A stretch of DNA of 13,359 nt from Psychrobacter sp. UBA5136 (GTDB lineage Bacteria > Pseudomonadota > Gammaproteobacteria > Pseudomonadales > Moraxellaceae), in contig NZ_DHYG01000055.1 of assembly GCF_002414005.1 (NCBI RefSeq), positions 1-13,359 on the forward strand, written 5' to 3'. Numbering within the stretch: the stretch's first letter is position 1; each line of letters begins with the position of its first letter. The notes beneath the pieces were generated by a model. That model saw only the letters and a list, made by a program, of their open reading frames with translations, searched no databases and was not told the DNA's origin. Shown here piece by piece: positions 1-6,595 of the stretch. The translations under genes and the position numbers were made by a program.

Positions 1-11
1 TTCAGTATTTT

Positions 12-42
12 TTTACCTATTTATTATATTTTATTATATAAT
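12..42 (+). promoter_or_regulatory. Candidate sigma70 promoter for the YeeE/YedE pair
   Basis: A perfect TATAAT -10 hexamer lies at 37-42. The best -35 is the weak TTTACC at 12-17, with a long 19-base spacer. The start point would fall near 49, about 65 bases before the first gene. The whole region is strongly AT-rich, so chance matches are likely. The -10 is the firmer part. Confidence 0.4.
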
Positions 43-56
43 GTATTTATATAAAT
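33..56. promoter_or_regulatory. Two adjacent perfect palindromes, possible operator
   Basis: ATTATATAAT (33-42) and ATTTATATAAAT (45-56) are each exact palindromes, two bases apart. The first contains the putative -10 and the second covers the expected transcription start, which is where a repressor would bind. YeeE/YedE pairs in other proteobacteria are often controlled by ArsR-type persulfide sensors (BigR/SqrR) that bind AT-rich inverted repeats. That link is inference, and AT-rich DNA makes palindromes easily. Confidence 0.3.
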
Positions 57-111
57 CGAATTATGATTTTAATGACGCTCTTGATTTTGATAAAAATTGA
101 TTTGGGTAAAT

Positions 112-552
112 ATGATGAATATACAAATAGACTGGCAAGCTTTTACGCCGATTTCCTTAGTAGGCGGGCTGCTGCTAGGGGCATCGACCGTTATTTTATT
201 GTTGGGCATTGGGCGTATTGCCGGTATCAGCGGTATCGTGTCAAGCGTGCTAAAACCCAAACACATAGAGATGTGGCAGGTGCTGTTTATCGCAGGCCTT
301 ATCTTCTCGCCCTTACTTTACAGTCTGGCTCGACCCTTGCCGGATATAGAAATCACCACGTCATTACCCTTGTTAATCGGCGCAGGGTTGCTCGTCGGTT
401 TTGGCACGCGCCTAGGTTCAGGCTGTACCAGCGGCCATGGTATCTGCGGTAATGCGCGTTTGTCACCGCGTTCGATGGCGGCGACGATAACCTTTATGCT
501 CTTTGGTATTGTGACGGTTTATCTTGGCCGCCATGTCTTGGGCTTGATTTAA
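112..552 (+). CDS. YeeE/YedE family sulfur transporter, N-terminal-half protein
   Basis: This is a small integral inner-membrane protein of about 146 residues, roughly half the length of single-chain YeeE (about 350). Hydrophobic segments near residues 12-32, 55-72, 85-100 and 122-144 suggest about four membrane helices. The family signature GSGCTSGHG is at residues 102-110, followed by ICGNARLSPRS, placing conserved cysteines at about 105 and 112. In the YeeE/TsuA family such cysteines line a path for thiosulfate or related sulfur compounds, so import of a reduced sulfur species is the likely role; the exact substrate is not known. It is probably co-transcribed with the next gene, which supplies the second half. 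I chose ATG 112. ATG 115 is equally possible, with a weak GGGT ribosome site at 104-107, and TTG 97 seems unlikely. Confidence 0.88.
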   Translation: MMNIQIDWQAFTPISLVGGLLLGASTVILLLGIGRIAGISGIVSSVLKPKHIEMWQVLFIAGLIFSPLLYSLARPLPDIEITTSLPLLIGAGLLVGFGTRLGSGCTSGHGICGNARLSPRSMAATITFMLFGIVTVYLGRHVLGLI

Positions 553-623
553 AAGCTACATAGACGGCTTGTTGCAAAGACAGCGAACAATTTGGATTAA
601 CAAATGAAGTGCGAGAAACAAAC

Positions 624-1055
624 ATGCTAAAAAATATGATTGGATTAGTGGCAGGGTTATTATTCGGCTTGGGACTGCTGATAGCAGGGATGACCGACCC
701 TGCTAAGTTACAAGGGTTTTTGGACGTCTTTGGCGCCTGGGATATCTCCTTGGCTTTGGTGATGGGCGGCGGTCTGTTAGTGGCCACCATCGGTGTACAG
801 TTGGCCAAGCGGCAAAAAACCAGCTGGGCGGGCACTTTTATCTTATTGCCAAGTAAGACTGTGATTGATAAAAAGCTGCTGATCGGCGCGATGCTGTTTG
901 GTATCGGATGGGGCTTGGTCGGTATCTGTCCAGGGCCTAGCATTGTGCTGTTAGGGACAGGACACTGGCAAGCGTATGTGTTTGCCGCTGCCATGCTGCT
1001 TGGTATGCTGATTTATCAGTGGTTTGAGCCAAAACTGAATGAGTCACTTGGCTAA
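624..1055 (+). CDS. YeeE/YedE family sulfur transporter, C-terminal-half protein (DUF6691-like)
   Basis: This is a membrane protein of 143 residues and the partner of the preceding gene. The N-terminal helix is followed by GMTDPAKLQGFLD (residues 22-34) and a second helix with VMGGG. The later motif GIGWGLVGICPGPS (93-106) carries Cys102. These are the hallmarks of the second half of split YeeE/YedE transporters (DUF6691 type), and about four membrane helices are expected. It starts 71 bases after the first gene with no terminator between, so the two form an operon and probably one transporter complex. Start ATG 624 has GCGAGA about 8 bases upstream; an in-frame GTG at 609 is a weaker choice. 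No rhodanese, TusA or ArsR gene is visible in the window, although such genes often accompany the family. Thiosulfate or persulfide handling is therefore inferred from family only. Confidence 0.87.
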   Translation: MLKNMIGLVAGLLFGLGLLIAGMTDPAKLQGFLDVFGAWDISLALVMGGGLLVATIGVQLAKRQKTSWAGTFILLPSKTVIDKKLLIGAMLFGIGWGLVGICPGPSIVLLGTGHWQAYVFAAAMLLGMLIYQWFEPKLNESLG

Positions 1056-1079
1056 TAACAGGCTTTACGTTTCTAGTTC

Positions 1080-1120
1080 AAAAAACAGGGTCAGCCTAAT
1101 AATTAGACTGGCCCTGTTTT
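1080..1120. terminator. Strong bidirectional rho-independent terminator
   Basis: The arms AAAACAGGGTCAG (1082-1094) and CTGGCCCTGTTTT (1108-1120) pair over 13 positions with one G-T wobble. Inside, CTAA and TTAG can pair again around a 3-base loop. A-rich and T-rich flanks on both sides let it end the rightward YeeE/YedE operon (stop at 1055) and the leftward acyl-CoA synthetase (stop at 1142). Confidence 0.9.
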
Positions 1121-1141
1121 AGGCAAGTTACTCAAAGGCTA

Positions 1142-2806
1142 TTATTTAGCGCTAGCGGTGACTTTTGGCGTCTCGTGCGCCAATGATTTGGCCGCTTGAC
1201 GCAGCTCAAATTTCTGCACTTTACCGGTACTGGTTTTGGGTATTTCAGCAAAGATAATGTATTTTGGAACTTTAAAACCCGCTAAATACTGCTTGCAATG
1301 TTCCATCACATGATCGCGCTGTAAGGTGCTGCCTGCATGGATTTCGATAAAGGCCACGGGCACTTCGCCCCACTTGTCGTGCGGTGCGGCAACGACGGCG
1401 CAGCTTTGGATTTCAGGCATTTTATATAGGACGTTTTCGACCTCGATACTCGAGATATTTTCACCGCCTGAGATGATGATGTCTTTGAGCCTATCCATGA
1501 TTTTGATATAGCCATCAGGATATTTAACCCCCAAATCACCAGTGCGGAACCAACCATCAGCAAAGGCTTCTTCGGTCGCTTTACGACTTTTCAGATAACC
1601 TTTCATCACCATATTGCCGCGCAGTGCCAGCTCGCCCATCTCTTCACCATCGGCGGCAACCGGCTCAGTAGTGCCTTGTTTAAACAGCTCAAACCCCGTC
1701 ATCAAATGTGAGGTTACGCCCTGACGTGATTTTTTCTGCGCGCGTCCAGCAACATCAAGCGCATCCCATTCTTCTTGCTCAGCGCAGACAGTGACGGGGC
1801 CATAAACTTCGGTCAAACCATAAACGTGCGAGATATGAAAGCCCATGGCTTCCATGGCAGCAAGCATGGTTTCAGATGGCGGCGCACCAGCGACCCAACC
1901 TTTAACCTCATGATTAATGGCTTCTTTATATTCAGCTTTGCCGCCCGCAATCATATTGTGTACCACGGGCGCTGAGCAGTAATGGCTGACTTTATATTTG
2001 GCAATTAGCTGCAAAATCAAATCCGCGACAATTTTACGCAGGCAAACGTTGACGCCCGCGCGCTCAGCAATGGTCCACGGAAAACACCAACCGTTGCAAT
2101 GAAATAGTGGCAGTGTCCATAAATACGTCGGATGCTTGGGCATATCCCAATCTAAAATATTAGACACGGCATTGAGCGTCGCTCCGCGATGGTGATAAAC
2201 CACGCCTTTGGGTTTGCCCGTGGTGCCAGAAGTGTAGTTGAGGGCAATGGCATCCCATTCATCGAGCGGTTTTTCCCAATTATCCAAACTGTCTGAGCTG
2301 CCAATGAGTTCTTCATAAGTCATTTGTCCAAAACGCTCGACATCAAACGCTTTATCGGTCGCATGAATCACGATGAGATTTGGAAAGGCTTCATCGATAA
2401 TTTCAGCATGCTCAGCAAATTCGCTGTCTAAAATTAATACTTTGGCTTCTGAATGCTGCAAGCAAAAGGTAAGGGCGTTGATATCAAGGCGGGTATTAAG
2501 GGTGCAAAGTACGCCGCCTGACATCGGCACGCCAAAGGCTGCCTCGACCATTGCAGGCGTATTTGGCATCATGACCGCCACCGTGTCATTTTTATCGATG
2601 CCCAATTTGCGCAGACCATCTGCCAACTGGCGGCAGCGATCATACGTCTGCTGCCACGTTTGGGTGAGGTTATTGTGCTCTAAATCGTCATAAATGATGG
2701 CGGTTTTGTTAGGATAAACCTGCGCGCTACGGATGATGAAGTCAATAGGGGTAAGTGGTTGGTGGTTGGCAGCGTTTTTGCCAAGACCGGTATGAAAGTC
2801 TGTCAT
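1142..2806 (-). CDS. Acyl-CoA synthetase (AMP-forming), medium/short-chain type
   Basis: This 554-residue ANL-superfamily enzyme activates a carboxylic acid with ATP through an acyl-adenylate and transfers it to CoA. The large N-terminal domain holds the phosphate-binding loop YTSGTTGKPKG (about 191-201), the LPLFHCNGW stretch (about 233-241) and YGLTEVYGP (about 329-337). The hinge region has GWFRTGDLG (418-426) and DRLKDIIISGGEN (438-450). The C-terminal PKTSTGK carries the adenylation lysine at about 529, so all core motifs are intact. The overall pattern, with HCNGWCFPW and VYHHRGA, matches the branch that includes AlkK/DmdB-type ligases and plant AAE11-like enzymes rather than long-chain FadD. 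The substrate is probably a short or medium-chain, branched or methylthio acid and cannot be fixed from sequence. Its ribosome site AAAGGA lies 8 bases before ATG. It is divergent from fadH, which fits a role in fatty-acid use. Confidence 0.92.
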   Translation of the reverse strand: MTDFHTGLGKNAANHQPLTPIDFIIRSAQVYPNKTAIIYDDLEHNNLTQTWQQTYDRCRQLADGLRKLGIDKNDTVAVMMPNTPAMVEAAFGVPMSGGVLCTLNTRLDINALTFCLQHSEAKVLILDSEFAEHAEIIDEAFPNLIVIHATDKAFDVERFGQMTYEELIGSSDSLDNWEKPLDEWDAIALNYTSGTTGKPKGVVYHHRGATLNAVSNILDWDMPKHPTYLWTLPLFHCNGWCFPWTIAERAGVNVCLRKIVADLILQLIAKYKVSHYCSAPVVHNMIAGGKAEYKEAINHEVKGWVAGAPPSETMLAAMEAMGFHISHVYGLTEVYGPVTVCAEQEEWDALDVAGRAQKKSRQGVTSHLMTGFELFKQGTTEPVAADGEEMGELALRGNMVMKGYLKSRKATEEAFADGWFRTGDLGVKYPDGYIKIMDRLKDIIISGGENISSIEVENVLYKMPEIQSCAVVAAPHDKWGEVPVAFIEIHAGSTLQRDHVMEHCKQYLAGFKVPKYIIFAEIPKTSTGKVQKFELRQAAKSLAHETPKVTASAK

Positions 2807-2933
2807 GTGGATAGTCCTTTATCGTATTGCTGGTATTCGATGATGCAGGTTAAGCGAAGCGGATGCTGTAGAAGCGATTGGTGCATAAATAGCTGTTGTA
2901 TAAACAAGCTAGGTATTTAGCAACGCCCCCGCT

Positions 2934-2939
2934 ATTATA
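2934..2939 (-). promoter_or_regulatory. Candidate -10 element for the acyl-CoA synthetase gene
   Basis: A perfect TATAAT is read on the minus strand, about 128 bases before the start codon. No good -35 hexamer lies at the right distance, so it may depend on an activator or be a chance match. Confidence 0.3.
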
Positions 2940-2967
2940 GCCAATTGCCCCAAAAATTGGGCGGATT

Positions 2968-2995
2968 TTGTGGTGTTTACTTAACCAGATATCAT
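2968..2995 (+). promoter_or_regulatory. Weak candidate promoter for fadH
   Basis: TTGTGG (2968-2973) and TATCAT (2990-2995) are separated by 16 bases. The -10 matches five of six positions and the -35 only three. It would give a leader of about 170 bases. Confidence 0.25.
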
Positions 2996-3171
2996 AAACC
3001 CGATGCAAACATCGACCTATTTAGCATTGGCATTAATATGTGTTCACTCATCAGTCGCTTGTCCGCATAGCTGATGCTAATAGCGGTGTGATACGATAGC
3101 CTCAACGCTAAATCCCGTAGCCCTTCTGTTTTCAAAAAGTAATTTGATAAACCATTCATAAGGAAAATGAT

Positions 3172-5307
3172 ATGACCGCCAGCCGCCCTGCCAATACCAT
3201 TGAGACCGCTAGCACCAACGAACACTACCCGCACTTATTTGAGCCACTCGATTTGGGCTTTACCACGCTGAAAAACCGCATGGTAATGGGCTCGATGCAT
3301 ACGGGGCTTGAAGACCGTTTTTATAATTACGGCAAACTGGCGGCGTATTTTGCAGAGCGTGCCAAAGGCGGCGTGGCGATGATGATTACGGGCGGCATTT
3401 CGCCCAATCGTGAAGGCTGGTTGCTCCCTGCGGGCGGCACCATGAATACAAAAATGGACGTCATTAACCATCAACGCGTCACCCGTGCCGCGCATAAATA
3501 TGACAGCAAAATCATCATGCAAATCTTGCACAGTGGTCGCTATGGTTATCATCCGTTTGCGGTATCAGCAAGCCCGATTAAGTCACCAATCTCGCCATTT
3601 AAACCGCGCAAGATGAGCATCAAAAATATCGAGCAAACCGTCAAAGATTACGCGCGTTCTGCCAAACTCGCCAAACAAGCGGGTTATGATGGCGTGGAAA
3701 TCATGGGCTCAGAAGGCTATTTGCTCAATCAATTTTTATCGCGGCACGTCAATAAACGTAACGATGAGTATGGCGGCGATATTCATAATCGCATGAAATT
3801 TGCGGTCGATGTGGTGAAGGCGGTACGCGAAGCAACGGGTGAAGATTTTATTATCCTGTTTCGCTTATCAGTGATTGATTTGGTTAAAGACGGTAACGTC
3901 ATGGATGAAGTCATCACCGTCGCTAAAGCGCTAGAAGAAGCGGGCGTGACCATTATGAATACCGGTATCGGCTGGCATGAAGCGCGCGTACCGACCATCG
4001 TTACTAGCGTACCACGCGCGGCGTTTGTTGATTTTACCGCTGAGATTAAAAAACACATCAATATCCCAATGATGGCGGCCAACCGTATCAATATGCCAGA
4101 AACCGCGGAACAAATCCTCGCCAGCGGGCAAGCTGACATGATTCAGATGGCGCGTCCGTTCTTAGCCGATCCGCATTGGGTCAATAAAGCCAAAAATGGC
4201 CAGACAGATCGTATCAATACCTGTATCGCTTGTAACCAAGCCTGCTTGGATCATACCTTTGAAAATAAACGCTCGACTTGTTTGGTCAATCCACAAGCCT
4301 GCTATGAGACAGAACTGGTTTATAAGAAAACCAAAAAACCGAAAAAAGTCGCGGTCATCGGTGGCGGCGTTGCTGGCATGTCAGCCGCTCATGTTGCCGC
4401 GCTACGTGGTCATGACGTGACGTTGTTTGAAGCAAAAGATATCTTGGGCGGTCAGTTTAACTACGCTAAAGTTATCCCTGGTAAGGAAGAATTCTTTGAA
4501 ACCATTCGCTACTATATCAATGAGCTTGAGTACTTAGGCGTTGAGATTAAACTCAATACCAAAGTTGATAAAGCCATGCTAGAAAATGCCAAATTCCATC
4601 ATGTCATCGTTGCAACTGGCGTGGTGCCAAGAAGTCTAAAAGGCAAGCTAGAAGGCGCGGATTTACCACAAGTCATCAGCTATGCTGAACTGCTCTCTGG
4701 GGAGAAATCCGTCGGCGAAACCGTAGCGGTCATTGGTGCTGGCGGCATTGGTTTTGACGTCAGTGAATATCTAACCGCCAATCATGGTCAGCCATTAGAT
4801 GAGCTAGGTCCTGAGACGCTAAAAGACCCAAGCTACCGCCCAGAGCCGCAATCTATCAGCGATTGGCGTGAAGAGTGGGGCGTGACCTCTGATACCGACT
4901 ATCAGACAGATGGCGGTTTGATTAAACCTGAAGGCATTAAACCTGTACGTCAAGTGTACTTGATGCAGCGCAGCAAAGGTCGCTTAGGTAGTGGTCTCAA
5001 TAAAACCTCGGGCTGGGTACATCGCGCGCACATCAAATCGCACGGCGTCATTCAAGTATCAGGCGCGCAGTATGAAAAAATCACCAACGAAGGTATATGG
5101 ATTACCAATAATCAAGGTCAAAGCCAGCTACTTCGTGTCGATAGCGTTGTGGTCTGTGCTGGACAAGAGTCGGTCGTAGAGTTGATGCCAAATGTTGGTG
5201 ATGCGCCAGATGCGCAGTATCATCTCATTGGCGGTGCAAAGCTCGCGGCTGAGCTGGATGCTAAACGTGCGATTCGTGATGGAGCTGAGGTTGCAGCAAT
5301 TATTTAA
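3172..5307 (+). CDS. fadH: NADPH-dependent 2,4-dienoyl-CoA reductase
   Basis: This enzyme reduces 2,4-dienoyl-CoA to an enoyl-CoA with NADPH, allowing beta-oxidation of fatty acids with double bonds at even positions. Its 711 residues compare with 672 in E. coli FadH, which I recall aligning along its whole length. The N-terminal Old Yellow Enzyme barrel (about 20-345, FMN) has the catalytic pair expected in FadH: Tyr183 in GSEGYL and His269 in GWHEAR, with the same 86-residue spacing as Tyr166/His252 of E. coli. A 4Fe-4S site follows at Cys351, 354, 358 and 370 (CIACNQAC...STC). The FAD-binding fingerprint VAVIGGGVAGMSAA is at 393-406, and a second nucleotide-binding GAGGIG at about 522-527 serves NADPH. 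Extra length comes from about 15 N-terminal residues and a longer linker near 535-565. It is monocistronic and ends at a bidirectional terminator. Confidence 0.96.
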   Translation: MTASRPANTIETASTNEHYPHLFEPLDLGFTTLKNRMVMGSMHTGLEDRFYNYGKLAAYFAERAKGGVAMMITGGISPNREGWLLPAGGTMNTKMDVINHQRVTRAAHKYDSKIIMQILHSGRYGYHPFAVSASPIKSPISPFKPRKMSIKNIEQTVKDYARSAKLAKQAGYDGVEIMGSEGYLLNQFLSRHVNKRNDEYGGDIHNRMKFAVDVVKAVREATGEDFIILFRLSVIDLVKDGNVMDEVITVAKALEEAGVTIMNTGIGWHEARVPTIVTSVPRAAFVDFTAEIKKHINIPMMAANRINMPETAEQILASGQADMIQMARPFLADPHWVNKAKNGQTDRINTCIACNQACLDHTFENKRSTCLVNPQACYETELVYKKTKKPKKVAVIGGGVAGMSAAHVAALRGHDVTLFEAKDILGGQFNYAKVIPGKEEFFETIRYYINELEYLGVEIKLNTKVDKAMLENAKFHHVIVATGVVPRSLKGKLEGADLPQVISYAELLSGEKSVGETVAVIGAGGIGFDVSEYLTANHGQPLDELGPETLKDPSYRPEPQSISDWREEWGVTSDTDYQTDGGLIKPEGIKPVRQVYLMQRSKGRLGSGLNKTSGWVHRAHIKSHGVIQVSGAQYEKITNEGIWITNNQGQSQLLRVDSVVVCAGQESVVELMPNVGDAPDAQYHLIGGAKLAAELDAKRAIRDGAEVAAII

Positions 5308-5337
5308 TCAGTGATTTAAAATAATAAATCTAGAGTG

Positions 5338-5371
5338 AAAAACGGTAGAAAAATATTTTCTGCCGTTTTTT
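5338..5371. terminator. Bidirectional rho-independent terminator between fadH and lplA
   Basis: AAAACGGTAGAAAA (5339-5352) pairs with TTTTCTGCCGTTTT (5356-5369) through 14 positions with one G-T wobble and a 3-base loop. A run of six T follows on the plus strand and a run of A precedes it, so it can serve both convergent genes. It ends only 4 bases before the lplA stop codon. Confidence 0.88.
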
Positions 5372-5374
5372 CGT

Positions 5375-6379
5375 TTAACCCTCCATCTCCCTAACCAACC
5401 ACGTAGACACGTCATCAATCTGCGCTGCAATGTCAGGATGCGCTTTACCCAATTCATCAAGCTTAGCTTTAATCTCATGCTTGTCATATTTGACATCAGT
5501 TAGTGTTTCTTTTAGCAGGTCAATTAATTCAACATTGAGCGCATCAGAGAATATAACCACATCGCGAATAACGGCTTGCTTGACATCAAGGTGCAAATCG
5601 ATAATGCCCCAATCAAAGCGCGTCTCAATATGATGGCTAAATTCAGGCGTCTTACCAAAGCGCCAATCCCAATCCGCCATTTGCTGATAGTATTTGTTTA
5701 GCGCTGGCTGCTTGGCGAGACTGGCTTCGTCCAATTCTTCTACCGGAGCAGTATCGCCATAATAGTCACAAAATGCCTCGATAATTGCATCGGATAACAT
5801 TTCGTGATTGATGTCTGCATTAAACTCAACCAAGTTTGCCACCCGTCCGCGCACCGATTTGATGCCTTTGGCCTTGAGCTTCAGCGGATGCGGATTAAGA
5901 TAATCGCCGAGCTTTTGCATGTTGGCATTCACGAGCAATGTGCCGTGATGAAAGCTACGATCGGACGCATGTTTAAAGGCGCTTCCTGATATTTTTTTAT
6001 CGCCGACTTGCATGTCATTTCGACCAGATAATTCCGCGTCGATACCGAGTTTTTTTAGCGCACTGATAATAATGGTAAAGTTTGCTTCTTGGTCGTAGTC
6101 GTCTTTGGGCGATAAAAAGGTAAAGTTGGTATTGCCCAAATCATGAAACACCGCGCCGCCGCCACTCTGCCGCCGCGCCAAAAACACCTCGTCGGCTTCC
6201 ATCTTATCGATTTTGCATTCCACCCATGGGTTTTGCGAGCGCCCAATGACTACGGTCTCGCTATTGCGCCATAAAAATAGCGTGTGCGAGTCGGGATTGA
6301 GCGTATTAAATATCCAATCTTCGGTCGCAAGGTTAAACCAAGGGTTGGTAACGGCAGACTTTAAGATGCGCAGTTTCAT
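5375..6379 (-). CDS. lplA: Lipoate-protein ligase A
   Basis: This cytoplasmic enzyme uses ATP to activate free lipoate and attaches it to lysines of lipoyl domains in pyruvate and 2-oxoglutarate dehydrogenases and the glycine cleavage H protein. The 334 residues match E. coli LplA (about 338). The lipoate/adenylate loop RRQSGGGAVFHDLGN is at 69-83. The key lysine is in KISGSAFK at about 129, matching Lys133 of E. coli, and FHHGTLLV follows at 143-150. The C-terminal accessory domain (about 250-334) is present, so this is the complete two-domain ligase and not an octanoyltransferase. The ribosome site AAAGGA lies 6-7 bases before ATG. It is a single-gene unit, convergent with fadH. No lipA or lipB is nearby, which suggests scavenging of outside lipoate. 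Confidence 0.94.
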   Translation of the reverse strand: MKLRILKSAVTNPWFNLATEDWIFNTLNPDSHTLFLWRNSETVVIGRSQNPWVECKIDKMEADEVFLARRQSGGGAVFHDLGNTNFTFLSPKDDYDQEANFTIIISALKKLGIDAELSGRNDMQVGDKKISGSAFKHASDRSFHHGTLLVNANMQKLGDYLNPHPLKLKAKGIKSVRGRVANLVEFNADINHEMLSDAIIEAFCDYYGDTAPVEELDEASLAKQPALNKYYQQMADWDWRFGKTPEFSHHIETRFDWGIIDLHLDVKQAVIRDVVIFSDALNVELIDLLKETLTDVKYDKHEIKAKLDELGKAHPDIAAQIDDVSTWLVREMEG

Positions 6380-6545
6380 TGAGTGTCCTTTTTGTGACTT
6401 ATTTTTTTAAATAAATGATGATTGCCATTTTTACTGATGTTAGAAGTGAATTCAATGACAAAAAAGTGGTTTGAGATACAGCAGTCAAATTAGTGGAAAA
6501 AAGATGTCATAAAACGAACCGCCTAAACATGCGCAAATCTAAGTC

Positions 6546-6571
6546 AAAAAAACGCCCCTAAAGAGCGTTTT
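6546..6571 (-). terminator. Rho-independent terminator of the GMC oxidoreductase gene
   Basis: Read on the minus strand, AAAACGC and GCGTTTT form a 7-base stem with a 9-base loop, followed by a run of seven T. It lies 25 bases after the stop codon at 6596. Confidence 0.8.
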
Positions 6572-6595
6572 CTATTCAACCAATTCTCCAATAAC

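Larger units (their letters stand above)
2807..3171. other. Divergent intergenic region between acyl-CoA synthetase and fadH
   Basis: I see no convincing gene in these 365 bases. They hold the promoters of both divergent genes. Short inverted repeats are present: TTGT/ACAA around 2895-2906 within AGCTGTTGTATAAACAAGCT, and CGATG/CATCG at 3001-3014. None has a T-tract or a recognisable regulator consensus. The ribosome site of fadH, AAGGA, lies at the right end, 7 bases before its ATG. Confidence 0.6.

Noticed and set aside
97..111. TTG 97 as the start of the first YeeE/YedE gene
   Set aside because: Two ATG codons follow within 18 bases, TTG starts are rare, and no ribosome site stands before it.
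63..452. Open frame of 129 codons overlapping the first YeeE/YedE gene
   Set aside because: It lies in another frame of a gene with a clear family signature, is rich in Arg and Tyr without any motif, and is a shadow.
494..994. Minus-strand open frame of 166 codons across the YeeE/YedE pair
   Set aside because: It runs antisense to a well-supported transporter gene, has no ribosome site or domain, and its composition is that of a shadow.
3001..3014. CGATG/CATCG hairpin as an operator or terminator
   Set aside because: The arms are short with no T-run and no recognisable regulator consensus; such repeats are expected by chance.
2992..3234. Minus-strand open frame in the region between the acyl-CoA synthetase and fadH
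   Set aside because: It overlaps the fadH start and ribosome site, and the protein has no recognisable feature.
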